Below are positions 52,232-60,016 of a stretch of 64,000 nt of DNA, one piece after another. A program made the position numbers and the translations under genes. Positions within the stretch are counted from its first letter, which is position 1; each line of letters starts with the position of its first letter. Source of the DNA: Hymenobacter tibetensis. GTDB lineage: Bacteria; Bacteroidota; Bacteroidia; Cytophagales; Hymenobacteraceae. The notes under the pieces are model-generated. The model saw only the letters and a list, made by a program, of their open reading frames with translations. It did no database searches and was not told the origin of the DNA. The stretch is taken from contig NZ_CP094669.1 of assembly GCF_022827545.1 (NCBI RefSeq), positions 3,562,001-3,626,000 of the forward strand, given 5' to 3'.

Positions 52232-54298
52232 ATGAAATATTTCTGGTGGATAATACTGAGTGTGCTGCCCCTGCTTGGCCGAGCGCAAACGGCCGCGCCG
52301 GTCGAGCAAGTCAACGTGTTTCTGGGTTCGTCCGGCGACCATGGCCAACTCTCGCCCGCGGCTTCGTACCCGTTCAGCATGGTTAGCCTGGGGCCCCAGA
52401 CCTACCCCAACACTCACACCGGCTACGAGCATTTGGCCCGCAAATTCCTAGGCTTCACCCACAACCGGTTCGAGGGCGTGGGCTGCATGGGCAGCGGCGG
52501 CAACTTGCTGGTGAAGCCCTTCATGGGCCGGCAACCCCAGCAAACCGAGCTGCTCAAAGCCGCGGAGCAAGCCGAGCCAGGCTACTACAGCGTCTCGTTC
52601 ACCAATGGTCAAAAAGCGGAGCTGACGGTAGCCCAAAAGTTTGGCGTGCACCACTATTCGTTTCCAGCCGGCGACCCTGGGCTGTATTTTGATCTGAGCC
52701 ACTCCTTCGTAAAGCGCTTCAAGCAGGAGCAGCACACCACCGAGGGCACGGTGCTTAGCGGCTGGATTGAAGCCGCTACCACCTGCGACGCGGGCCTGTA
52801 CCGCCTGTTCTATTACCTAGAAATCAACCGCCCGGTGCAGTGGGAAACCACGGGCGCGCACCAACTGATTGCCCGCCTGTCCTCCTCGGGCAGTCCTGCC
52901 GAGGTAGAAGTGCGGGTAGCCTTTTCCTCGGTCAGTGTGGCGTATGCGAAGGCCGGGCTGCGCCGAGAATCTTTCGTGGCGCTCCGGCAGCAAAGCAGCC
53001 AGGCTTGGAACGCGCTGCTAAACCGGGTGCAGGTGCAGGGCGAACCAGCGCGCACCAAACTGTTCTATTCTATGCTGTACCGCACGTTGCAGTCACCCTA
53101 CGTGGTGTCGGAGCCTGATGGCAGCTATCAGGCCATTGATGGCTCACGGCAAATGTCGCGCATGCCCATCTACAACGGCTGGGCCGTCTGGGACAACTAC
53201 CATACCCAGTTGCCCTTGTTGTCGTTGGTGTACCCCACCGAGTTTCAGAACATAGCTGCTTCGCTGGCCAACCTCTACCGCTTCGGCAAAAAAGACTTTG
53301 CTACCAAGCACGAGCCGTCGCCTACCGTGCGCACCGAACACGCTATTGTAGTGTTGCTCGATGCCTACCGCAAAGGCTACAAAGTGGATTTGCGCGGCAT
53401 CCGCGACTCGTTGATCAGTGAAGTGAACCGCCTCGATTATTCGCACCCCGATAAGGCTCTGGAATCATCTTATGATGCGTGGGCGCTAGCCGGGATTCTA
53501 GCCGAACTCAAAGACGACAAGCTAAGCGCGCAGTACCGGCAGAAAGCTCTCGGCTACCGTAACTATTGGCGCAAAGATTTCGCGGATATAACTCAGCCCG
53601 ATGTCGATAAGCTGCCGGCGCGGGGCATGTACCAGGGCACCGTCTGGCAGTATCGCTGGGCCGTGCCGTTCGACGTAAAAGGCTTGATAACGCTAATGGG
53701 CGGCGAAGCGGCCTACCGCCAGCAACTCGACAATTTCTTCGCCGGCGACTTCTACAACCACGCCAACGAAACCGACTTGCAGGCCCCGGCGCTCTACAAC
53801 GCCTCGCAGCAGCCCTGGAAATCCCAGGCCCTCTTGCACCAACTGGCCGTGGACACCGTGGTGCAGCACTATTTCAACGACAATAGCCGCGGCATTGACC
53901 CCTACATTGGCCGCATCTACCAAAACCAGCCCCAGGCCTACCTGCGCACCATGGACGACGATGCCGGCGCCATGTCGGCGTGGTACGTGCTGACGGCGTG
54001 CGGCCTCATGCCCGCCTGCGTGGGTGAGCCAGTGTACTACCTGTCGTTGCCGTTGTTTGAAAAGCTAACGCTTCAGGTAGCTCCCAAGAAAACCTTAGCT
54101 ATTCAGGTAGAAAACTACAGTCCCGTACGGCGCTACATCCAGTCGGCCAAACTGAACGGCAAGCCTATTGAGCGTAACTGGCTGACCCACCAAGAAATAG
54201 CGGCGGGCGGCACCCTCACGCTGGTAGCGGCCGATACGCCGAATCTTACCTGGGGCGTGCAGCAACAATGGATTTCCGATGGGCAGGCTGTGAAGTAA
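52232..54298 (+). CDS. GH92 family alpha-mannosidase
   Basis: 688 aa with a signal peptide (MKYFWWIILSVLPLLGRAQ). The family signatures are NVFLGSSGDHGQLSPAASYPFSM and GFTHNRFEGVGCMGSGG in the N-terminal sandwich. In the (alpha/alpha)6 barrel are VRTEHAIVVLLDAYRKGY, NETDLQAPALYNASQQPWKS and TMDDDAGAMSAWYVLTACGLMPACVGEPVY, matching the NEPSH/GNDDxGxxSAW pattern, with NETDLQ in place of the usual NEPSH. GH92 enzymes are inverting, Ca2+-dependent alpha-mannosidases that trim yeast mannan and N-glycans. The N-E-T-D variation at the acid-region motif deserves attention. It shares an operon with YdcF and lies behind the SusC/SusD pair. Confidence 0.9.
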   Translation: MKYFWWIILSVLPLLGRAQTAAPVEQVNVFLGSSGDHGQLSPAASYPFSMVSLGPQTYPNTHTGYEHLARKFLGFTHNRFEGVGCMGSGGNLLVKPFMGRQPQQTELLKAAEQAEPGYYSVSFTNGQKAELTVAQKFGVHHYSFPAGDPGLYFDLSHSFVKRFKQEQHTTEGTVLSGWIEAATTCDAGLYRLFYYLEINRPVQWETTGAHQLIARLSSSGSPAEVEVRVAFSSVSVAYAKAGLRRESFVALRQQSSQAWNALLNRVQVQGEPARTKLFYSMLYRTLQSPYVVSEPDGSYQAIDGSRQMSRMPIYNGWAVWDNYHTQLPLLSLVYPTEFQNIAASLANLYRFGKKDFATKHEPSPTVRTEHAIVVLLDAYRKGYKVDLRGIRDSLISEVNRLDYSHPDKALESSYDAWALAGILAELKDDKLSAQYRQKALGYRNYWRKDFADITQPDVDKLPARGMYQGTVWQYRWAVPFDVKGLITLMGGEAAYRQQLDNFFAGDFYNHANETDLQAPALYNASQQPWKSQALLHQLAVDTVVQHYFNDNSRGIDPYIGRIYQNQPQAYLRTMDDDAGAMSAWYVLTACGLMPACVGEPVYYLSLPLFEKLTLQVAPKKTLAIQVENYSPVRRYIQSAKLNGKPIERNWLTHQEIAAGGTLTLVAADTPNLTWGVQQQWISDGQAVK

Positions 54299-54370
54299 GT
54301 AAGGTGCCGCGCCAACAATTCACTGGAAACGTCTCTTTAGGGTGGAAGGCGCACGGGTCGGATTACCGCT

Positions 54371-54378
54371 TACTTTTG
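54371..54378 (+). promoter_or_regulatory. -7 element upstream of cobQ
   Basis: TACTTTTG, a perfect TAnnTTTG, 25 nt before the cobQ start codon. No cobalamin riboswitch is present in the 105-bp gap, so the cobQ operon appears not to have this control. Confidence 0.65.
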
Positions 54379-54403
54379 CCGCCCTTCGTCTTTCCTCGCC
54401 CTT

Positions 54404-55876
54404 ATGCTTCGTTCCATCATGTTTGTCGGTACTGCTTCCGACGTAGGCAAGAGCATCATCACGGCTGGCTTTTGCCGCATCTTCCGGCAAGACGGCTACC
54501 ACCCTGCCCCTTTCAAGGCGCAGAACATGTCGTTGAACAGCTACGCCACGCCCGAGGGGCTGGAAATTGGGCGGGCCCAGGCCATGCAGGCGGAAGCAGC
54601 GGGCATTGCCTGCCACGTCGATATGAACCCCGTACTGCTCAAACCTACCTCCGACCAAGCTTCCCAAGTGGTGCTCAACGGCCGGCCCGCGGGCACGCAG
54701 TCGGCCTACGAATATTTCCGCGAAAACGACCGGCACGAACTGTTTCGAGCGGCCACGCAGGCGTACGACCGGTTGGCTGCTCGGTTTGCCCCCATTGTGC
54801 TCGAAGGCGCGGGCAGCATTTCGGAGCTGAACCTGAAGCGCCGCGACATCACCAACCTACGCATGGCCCGCCACGCGGGGGCTGCCACCTACCTGATTGC
54901 TGACATCGACCGGGGCGGGGTATTCGGCAGCGTGTACGGCACGTTGGCGTTGCTGGAACCCGAAGAAAAAGCTTGCATCAAAGGCATCATCATCAACAAG
55001 TTTCGGGGTGACGCCCGGCTCTTTGCTGAGGGCCGGCAGCAGCTCGAAGACCTGACGGGCGTGCCCGTGGTAGGCGTACTACCCTATTTCCGCGATATTT
55101 ATTTGGAAGAGGAAGACTCCGTTGCCTTAGCCCGCAAGCAACACAGCGGCGGGGTGGCAGGACAGGTGAACGTGGCCGTAGTGCTGCTGGGCCGCATGTC
55201 GAACTTCACGGATTTCGATGCTCTAAGCCAGGACCCCCGGGTGCACCTGTTTTTCACGCACGACGCCACCGACCTAGCGGGTGCCGACATAGTTATACTA
55301 CCGGGCAGCAAGAACACCATCGACGACCTACTAGCACTACAACGTAGTGGTTTGGCTACCGCCGTCCGGCAGGCGCACCGCGCCGGCAAAACGGTGGTGG
55401 GTATCTGCGGCGGTTACCAAATGCTGGGGCTTTCGGTGGAAGACCCTGCTGGCGTGGAAAGCTCGGTGGCTGCCGCCGCTGGGTTGGGCTTGCTACCGGT
55501 CCGCACCGTGCTGCAAGGCGACAAAACTACTCAACAGCGCCGTTTCACCTTCCTCGACCACCCAACGGCCGACTGCGTGGGCTACGAAATCCATATGGGC
55601 CGCACCACCCCCGACGGCCCGCCGCAACCCGTTGCCATGCTTGCTGACGGCACCCCGGACGGGTACGTGGCCAGTGCCCGTTGCTGGGGCACCTACCTGC
55701 ACGGCATCCTCGACAACCAATCCGTTATCGACCACCTACTGGCGCCCTACACCTCGCAGCAACGCGCTGCTCCCCTGGACTTTGCGGCGTACAAGAACAG
55801 TCAGTACGACCGGCTGGCGGCGCTTATTCGCGAAAACGTAGACCTGAAACAGGTGTACGCGGCCCTCCACTCCTAA
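54404..55876 (+). CDS. cobQ: Cobyric acid synthase
   Basis: 490 aa, normal length for CobQ/CbiP, the glutamine- and ATP-dependent amidase that adds four amides to adenosylcobyrinate a,c-diamide. The N-terminal P-loop-like domain opens with MFVGTASDVGKSIITAGFCR and APFKAQNMSLNSYATPEGLEIGRAQAMQAE. The C-terminal class I glutamine amidotransferase domain has VVGICGGYQMLGLSVEDP (Cys335) and CWGTYLHGILDN (His433). It starts the cobalamin gene run, with the next gene only 12 nt downstream. The Salmonella name is cbiP. Confidence 0.97.
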   Translation: MLRSIMFVGTASDVGKSIITAGFCRIFRQDGYHPAPFKAQNMSLNSYATPEGLEIGRAQAMQAEAAGIACHVDMNPVLLKPTSDQASQVVLNGRPAGTQSAYEYFRENDRHELFRAATQAYDRLAARFAPIVLEGAGSISELNLKRRDITNLRMARHAGAATYLIADIDRGGVFGSVYGTLALLEPEEKACIKGIIINKFRGDARLFAEGRQQLEDLTGVPVVGVLPYFRDIYLEEEDSVALARKQHSGGVAGQVNVAVVLLGRMSNFTDFDALSQDPRVHLFFTHDATDLAGADIVILPGSKNTIDDLLALQRSGLATAVRQAHRAGKTVVGICGGYQMLGLSVEDPAGVESSVAAAAGLGLLPVRTVLQGDKTTQQRRFTFLDHPTADCVGYEIHMGRTTPDGPPQPVAMLADGTPDGYVASARCWGTYLHGILDNQSVIDHLLAPYTSQQRAAPLDFAAYKNSQYDRLAALIRENVDLKQVYAALHS

Positions 55877-55888
55877 CTCTAGCTTCTT

Positions 55889-56917
55889 ATGCTGCATGGT
55901 CACGGCGACGACGGCTACCTCCATTCCCAGCCAATTAAGGCGGATTTCAGTACCAACGTCTGGTATGGCGGGCCGCCCGCGGGGCTGCAGGAATACGTGT
56001 TCAGTCAGTGGCCCACCGTAACCCGCTACCCGGAAGTGCTGGCCGAGAGTTTGGCCGCCCAAGTGGCTGCGCACCACGGCGTGCCCCCGGCGCAGGTGCT
56101 GATAGGCAGCGGCACCACCGAGAGTATCTACCTGGTAGCACAGGCCTGGGCGGGGCGGCGCACCACTATCCTCACGCCCGCCTTTGCTGAGTACGAAGAC
56201 GCCGCCCGCCTGCATGGCCACTCGTTGCGTTTTCTGCCGTGGCAGGAACTACAGGCAGACACTGTGCTCGACACGGACCTGGTGTTCATCTGCAACCCCA
56301 ACAACCCCACTGGCAGCGTGCTAGAGCAGCATGTGCTGGTTGCATTGCTAGAACGCCATCCAAATACGGTGTTTGTGCTCGACGAGGCTTTTCTGGAGTT
56401 CACCATCCGCATTACAACTGCTATTCCACTGCTGGCCCGGTTCAACAACCTGATGGTGTTGCGCTCCATGACCAAGGCCTACGCCATACCGGGCCTGCGG
56501 CTTGGCTACATGGTGGCTTCGGCGGCGCTTATCAGCCAGCTCACGCAATGCAAGATGCCGTGGGCGGTGAATGCGCTGGCAGCGGCAGCCGGTCATTTTT
56601 TGTTTGCTCACTACGCGCAGGTGCAGCCCCCAATCCAGCAAGTATTGCACGACAAGGCTGCTTTAGTGGCGCAGCTTCGTCTTAACTCTGGCATCGAGGT
56701 TTTACCTAGCCATACGCACTTTTTTCTGGCGGCCACCAAGCGCGGCACTGCCGCCGACCTCAAACACTGGCTGCTCTCCCAGCACGGGTTGCTCGTGCGC
56801 GACGCCGCGAATTTTCGGGGTCTCACGCCGCAGCACTTCCGCGTGGGCGCCCGTAGTGCCACCGACAACAACTTGCTGGTAACTGCTTTACAAAAATGGA
56901 CCGATTTCGCCGATTAG
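55889..56917 (+). CDS. cobD: Threonine-phosphate decarboxylase-like PLP enzyme (cobalamin side-arm synthesis)
   Basis: 342 aa of the class I/II aminotransferase fold, closest in pattern to CobD/CobC, which makes (R)-1-amino-2-propanol phosphate from L-threonine phosphate. Fold signatures are GHGDDGYLHSQPIKADFSTNV, LIGSGTTESIYLVAQAW, FICNPNNPTGSVLEQHV and MVLRSMTKAYAIPGLRLGYM, with Lys196 as the pyridoxal lysine. Alone, the sequence could be a histidinol-phosphate aminotransferase-like enzyme; its position between cobQ and cbiB argues for the cobalamin role. It overlaps cbiB by 22 nt. Naming differs among organisms: Salmonella cobD, Pseudomonas cobC. Confidence 0.85.
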   Translation: MLHGHGDDGYLHSQPIKADFSTNVWYGGPPAGLQEYVFSQWPTVTRYPEVLAESLAAQVAAHHGVPPAQVLIGSGTTESIYLVAQAWAGRRTTILTPAFAEYEDAARLHGHSLRFLPWQELQADTVLDTDLVFICNPNNPTGSVLEQHVLVALLERHPNTVFVLDEAFLEFTIRITTAIPLLARFNNLMVLRSMTKAYAIPGLRLGYMVASAALISQLTQCKMPWAVNALAAAAGHFLFAHYAQVQPPIQQVLHDKAALVAQLRLNSGIEVLPSHTHFFLAATKRGTAADLKHWLLSQHGLLVRDAANFRGLTPQHFRVGARSATDNNLLVTALQKWTDFAD

Positions 56918-57855
56918 CCGCACCGCTGGCCGCTGGCTACGCCCTCGATTTACTGCTGGCCGACCCGGAAGGATGGCCCCACCCGGTGCGCACCTACGGT
57001 GCACTCATTGCCTCCGGCGAGCGGCAACTCAACCACGGCTCGTACCGCTTTGCCAAAGGCGCGGTGCTGGCAGGTGGCCTGGTAGGCGGTACTTTTGGCG
57101 TGTTCCAGCTCCTGGACCGCGCCCAACGCCACCTGCCGCCGCTAGTGGGCCTTGCCATTAACAGCGCGTGGGTGTTCTATGGCTTGGCGAATACGGGGCT
57201 GGTGCGCGAAGGCCATGCGGTGTTTGCGGCGTTGGAAAACAACGGCCTGGAAGCCGGGCGCCGGCAACTCGCCCGCATTGTCGGGCGCGACACAACCCAG
57301 CTGGATGTGCAGCAGATTCGGACGGCAGTGCTGGAAAGCCTGGCCGAAAACCTCAGCGACGGAGTGGTTGCCCCGTTGTTGTACTACGCTCTGGCCGGAG
57401 TACCGGGTCTGATGGCCTACAAAATGGTGAACACCCTAGACTCCATGCTCGGCTACCACAGCCCACGCTACGAGCAGTTCGGCAAGTTCGCGGCCCGCCT
57501 CGACGATGTGGCGAACCTGGTGCCGGCCCGCCTTACGGCCGGCTTATTGGCGGCGCTGGGTGGCAGCTGGCGCGGTTTTCAGTTTATCTTCCGGTATGGG
57601 CACCAGCACAAAAGCCCTAACGCCGGCTATCCGGAGGCGGCCCTAGCGGGGGTGCTGAACTGCCGGTTCGGCGGGCCGAATACCTACCACGGCCAACTAG
57701 TGGTCAAGCCCTACATCGGTAACAACCCGCGCCTGCTGGCGGCCACCGAAATCAACCGGGTAGCCCAACTGAACCATGCCGTGTGCGCCGTGTTGGTGGC
57801 AGGCATTGTGGGCCTACTGTGGCACCGACGCACCCCCAGAGCTGGCCTCGAGTAA
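56896..57855 (+). CDS. cbiB: Adenosylcobinamide-phosphate synthase
   Basis: 319 aa, integral membrane protein of the CbiB/CobD family that attaches aminopropanol phosphate to adenosylcobyrate. Family features are YALDLLLADPEGWPHPVRTYG, ARIVGRDTTQLDVQQIRTAVLESLAENLSDGVVAPLLYY, PGLMAYKMVNTLDSMLGYHSP and SPNAGYPEAALAGVLN, and several hydrophobic segments. The start codon lies inside the previous gene. The 3' end overlaps the convergent cobB gene by 42 nt. Very secure. Confidence 0.96.
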   Translation: MDRFRRLAAPLAAGYALDLLLADPEGWPHPVRTYGALIASGERQLNHGSYRFAKGAVLAGGLVGGTFGVFQLLDRAQRHLPPLVGLAINSAWVFYGLANTGLVREGHAVFAALENNGLEAGRRQLARIVGRDTTQLDVQQIRTAVLESLAENLSDGVVAPLLYYALAGVPGLMAYKMVNTLDSMLGYHSPRYEQFGKFAARLDDVANLVPARLTAGLLAALGGSWRGFQFIFRYGHQHKSPNAGYPEAALAGVLNCRFGGPNTYHGQLVVKPYIGNNPRLLAATEINRVAQLNHAVCAVLVAGIVGLLWHRRTPRAGLE

Positions 57856-59208
57856 CTGCTCGATAAAGGCGGTATTTTCAGCCCAGTACAGGTGCACGTA
57901 GGAAGCCCACACGTTGCCCTGCCGGTAAAGCTGCACGGGCACGGGTACGCCTTTGGCACTGGTAATATGGGCCGCTTCAGGCGTTAGGCCGTGGTCTTGC
58001 AGCTGCGAGTAATGAAACTCGTGCCCCTTCACGGTCAGGCCGTTCCATTCCACTACACGGTAGCCTAGGGTCATTTTGGCGTTTTCCAGGGAGGTAGTGC
58101 ACGGCAGCACGCCCACCATGGCAAAAGCCTGTCCGTGCGTGTCAACCAGGTCAGTGCCCAGGTACATCAGCCCGCCACATTCGGCGTACGTGGTGCCGCC
58201 CGCCTGGCAATACGCGGCCACACTGGCGCGCATGGTTTCGTTGTTGTGCAGCTCGGCGGCAAACAGCTCCGGGTAGCCGCCGGGCAGGTACAGAAAGTCG
58301 ATGCCGGCAGGTAAGGCTGCATCGGTTAGGGGGCTGAAGTAGCTTACCTCGCCGAACTCAGCCAGCGCCTGCACATTCTGGTGATAGGTGAAGGTGAATG
58401 CTGCGTCGCGGGCCACGGCAATGCGGCGGCGGGGCGTGTTCCTTTTGCTGGGCGCTTTCGTAGGAGTGGTGGGCACCGCTCGGCGCGTGACTTCGAGTAG
58501 CCGGTCGAGGTCCACCGTTTGCGGCAGGGCATCGGCCAGGGCGTCCACAATGGTTTCGTACTGAATATGGGTGTCGATGGACAACCCCAGGTGGCGGGAA
58601 GGAATGACGAAAGCCGGGTTGTTGGGCAGATAGCCCAACGCTTCCACGCCCACGTCCTGGCAGGCTTCGCGCAGAAAACTGTAGTGCGAAGCGGTGTTTA
58701 CGAAGTTGAAAATGGCCCCTATCAGCTGGATGCCTGGGTAAAAGTTCTTGAACCCATACAACAGTGGCGCCACCGAGTAAGCCATGGCCTTAGCATTCAC
58801 TACCAGCACCACCGGAATACCGAGCTGCTCGGCTACGTCGGCGGCACTGCCTTGCATGCGGTTGGCGCCATCGAAGAGGCCCATTACGCCCTCTACCAAC
58901 GCTACGTCGGCCGCGGCGGCGTACTGGGCGTAGGTGGCCTGGGTGTGCGCGCTCGAAGCCATAAACACATCCAAGTTGAGGCTCGGGCGGCCTGCAGCCT
59001 GGGTATGATGGTGCGTATCCAGGTAATCGGGGCCGCACTTGAAGGGCTGCACTACCAGCCCGCGCCGGGCCAGGGCGCGCAGCAGGCCCAGCGTGAGGGT
59101 GGTTTTGCCGTTGCCGCTGGCGGGGGCTGCCAGCAGAAACTGAGATTTTTCAGCAGGGGAAGGTAACGGCACAGCAGATACTTTTGCGGGTGAAATCAAA
59201 TCAAGCAC
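57814..59208 (-). CDS. cobB: Cobyrinic acid a,c-diamide synthase
   Basis: 464 aa (CobB in the aerobic, CbiA in the anaerobic naming), glutamine-dependent a,c-diamidation of cobyrinate. The N-terminal P-loop domain has FLLAAPASGNGKTTLTLGLL and VQPFKCGPDYLDTHHHTQAAGRPSLNLD. The C-terminal glutamine amidotransferase domain has YLPGGYPELFAAELHNN and TTYAECGGLMYLG with Cys344. No ATG is available near the start: the frame begins with GTG at 59208, with another GTG at 59172. It is the only gene of the cobalamin region on the minus strand; its end overlaps cbiB and its start almost touches the next plus-strand gene. Confidence 0.95.
   Translation of the reverse strand: MLDLISPAKVSAVPLPSPAEKSQFLLAAPASGNGKTTLTLGLLRALARRGLVVQPFKCGPDYLDTHHHTQAAGRPSLNLDVFMASSAHTQATYAQYAAAADVALVEGVMGLFDGANRMQGSAADVAEQLGIPVVLVVNAKAMAYSVAPLLYGFKNFYPGIQLIGAIFNFVNTASHYSFLREACQDVGVEALGYLPNNPAFVIPSRHLGLSIDTHIQYETIVDALADALPQTVDLDRLLEVTRRAVPTTPTKAPSKRNTPRRRIAVARDAAFTFTYHQNVQALAEFGEVSYFSPLTDAALPAGIDFLYLPGGYPELFAAELHNNETMRASVAAYCQAGGTTYAECGGLMYLGTDLVDTHGQAFAMVGVLPCTTSLENAKMTLGYRVVEWNGLTVKGHEFHYSQLQDHGLTPEAAHITSAKGVPVPVQLYRQGNVWASYVHLYWAENTAFIEQLLEASSGGASVPQ
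59179..59186 (+). promoter_or_regulatory. -7 element of the P-loop ATPase gene, inside the cobB N-terminus
   Basis: TACTTTTG, a perfect TAnnTTTG, 24 nt before the ATG at 59210. It lies within the coding sequence of the opposite gene if cobB begins at 59208, but outside it if cobB begins at GTG 59172. Confidence 0.6.
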
Positions 59209-59209
59209 G

Positions 59210-59746
59210 ATGCCCCTCTACGTAATTTCGGGTGGCCCCGGGGCCGGCAAAACTACCCTGCTCGCTGCGCTATGCCAAGCCGGCTTTGCGGGAGCCGAGG
59301 AAGTTTCGCGCCAGCTCATTCGCGAATTGGTGGCGCAAGACAGCGAGCTAGTGCCGTGGCGCAACCTGGCCGGCTTTGCCGAACTAGCCCTGGCCCGCAT
59401 GGTAACCCAGCACCAAGAAGCTACCCGCCGCGGCGGTGTCACGTTCTGCGACCGGGGCCTGCCCGACATCATTGCGTACTTGGAAGTGGCCGGCTTGCCC
59501 GTACCGCCCCCCTACTACGCCGCAGTGAAAGCGCACGCGTACCAAACGCCGGTATTCATGCTGCCGCCCTGGCTGGAAATTTACGTGAACGACGCGGAGC
59601 GCTGGCAGACCTTCGCCGAAGCGCAGGCGCTCTATAACGCCTTGCAGCACACCTACCAACGCCTGGGGTTCACGACGGTGGAGCTGCCCAAAACCTCGGT
59701 AGCGGTGCGGGTTGAGTTTGTGCGGCAATTGATAGAAACCCAGTAA
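59210..59746 (+). CDS. Small P-loop ATPase (AAA_28-like), role unknown
   Basis: 178 aa. The Walker A motif is SGGPGAGKTTLLAAL (GGPGAGKT at 8-15), and FCDRGLPDIIAYLEVAGL has the kinase-like DRG segment after a hydrophobic strand. The C-terminal EAQALYNALQHTYQRLGFTTVELP is helical, with the layout of nucleoside- or small-molecule-kinase-like predicted ATPases. It is not CobU (GGARSGKS) or CobA-like. It sits between cobB and a riboswitch-led transport operon and may assist the pathway, but the function is not readable. No signal peptide. Confidence 0.8.
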   Translation: MPLYVISGGPGAGKTTLLAALCQAGFAGAEEVSRQLIRELVAQDSELVPWRNLAGFAELALARMVTQHQEATRRGGVTFCDRGLPDIIAYLEVAGLPVPPPYYAAVKAHAYQTPVFMLPPWLEIYVNDAERWQTFAEAQALYNALQHTYQRLGFTTVELPKTSVAVRVEFVRQLIETQ

Positions 59747-59782
59747 ACCACTGCCCGAAGCACGTCGTCCGGCATTTTCTTC

Positions 59783-59790
59783 TACATTTG
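59783..59790 (+). promoter_or_regulatory. -7 element of the riboswitch-led transport operon
   Basis: TACATTTG, a perfect TAnnTTTG. Transcription would start close to 59797, just before the riboswitch. A convincing -33 TTG is not seen. Confidence 0.65.
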
Positions 59791-59802
59791 CCGACGCATT
59801 TG

Positions 59803-59985
59803 GTAGTCGTTTCCGCGGTGCGGGACGACTTTAAAAGGGAATCCGGTGAGAATCCGGGACAGTCTCCGCTGCTGTAACCCCCTCCACAAGCCGGCTGATA
59901 CGTAGGCGCCACTGGTTGATACAACAACTGGGAAGGCCATCAGCCGGTGGGGGAAGTCAGAAGACCTGCCGCTGCACCATACAGT
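59803..59985 (+). ncRNA. Cobalamin (adenosylcobalamin-type) riboswitch
   Basis: The conserved core is present: GGGAATCCGGTGAGAATCC around 59838-59856, GGACAGTCTCCGCTGCTGTAAC at about 59857-59877 (parts), a GCC-ACTG segment near 59908-59914, GGAAGGCCATCAGCCGG at about 59931-59946 and the B12 box AGTCAGAAGACCTGCC at 59955-59970. A closing stem (GTCGT/ACGAC, 59806-59829) lies at the 5' side. It occupies most of the 59747-60016 gap and precedes the BtuF-like gene by about 45 nt, so translational control of that start is likely. B12 in excess should lower uptake-gene expression. Boundaries are approximate. Confidence 0.93.
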
Positions 59986-60016
59986 CACAGCTTTCGGCAG
60001 AAAGGCTCGTTGTACC

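Noticed and set aside
54299..54403. A possible cobalamin riboswitch upstream of cobQ
   Set aside because: No B12 box (AGnCAGnAGACCTGCC type) or GGTGAGAATCC core is present in the 105-bp gap.
59210..59746. The P-loop protein as CobU (adenosylcobinamide kinase)
   Set aside because: The P-loop is GGPGAGKT rather than the CobU GGARSGKS type, and the following sequence does not fit.
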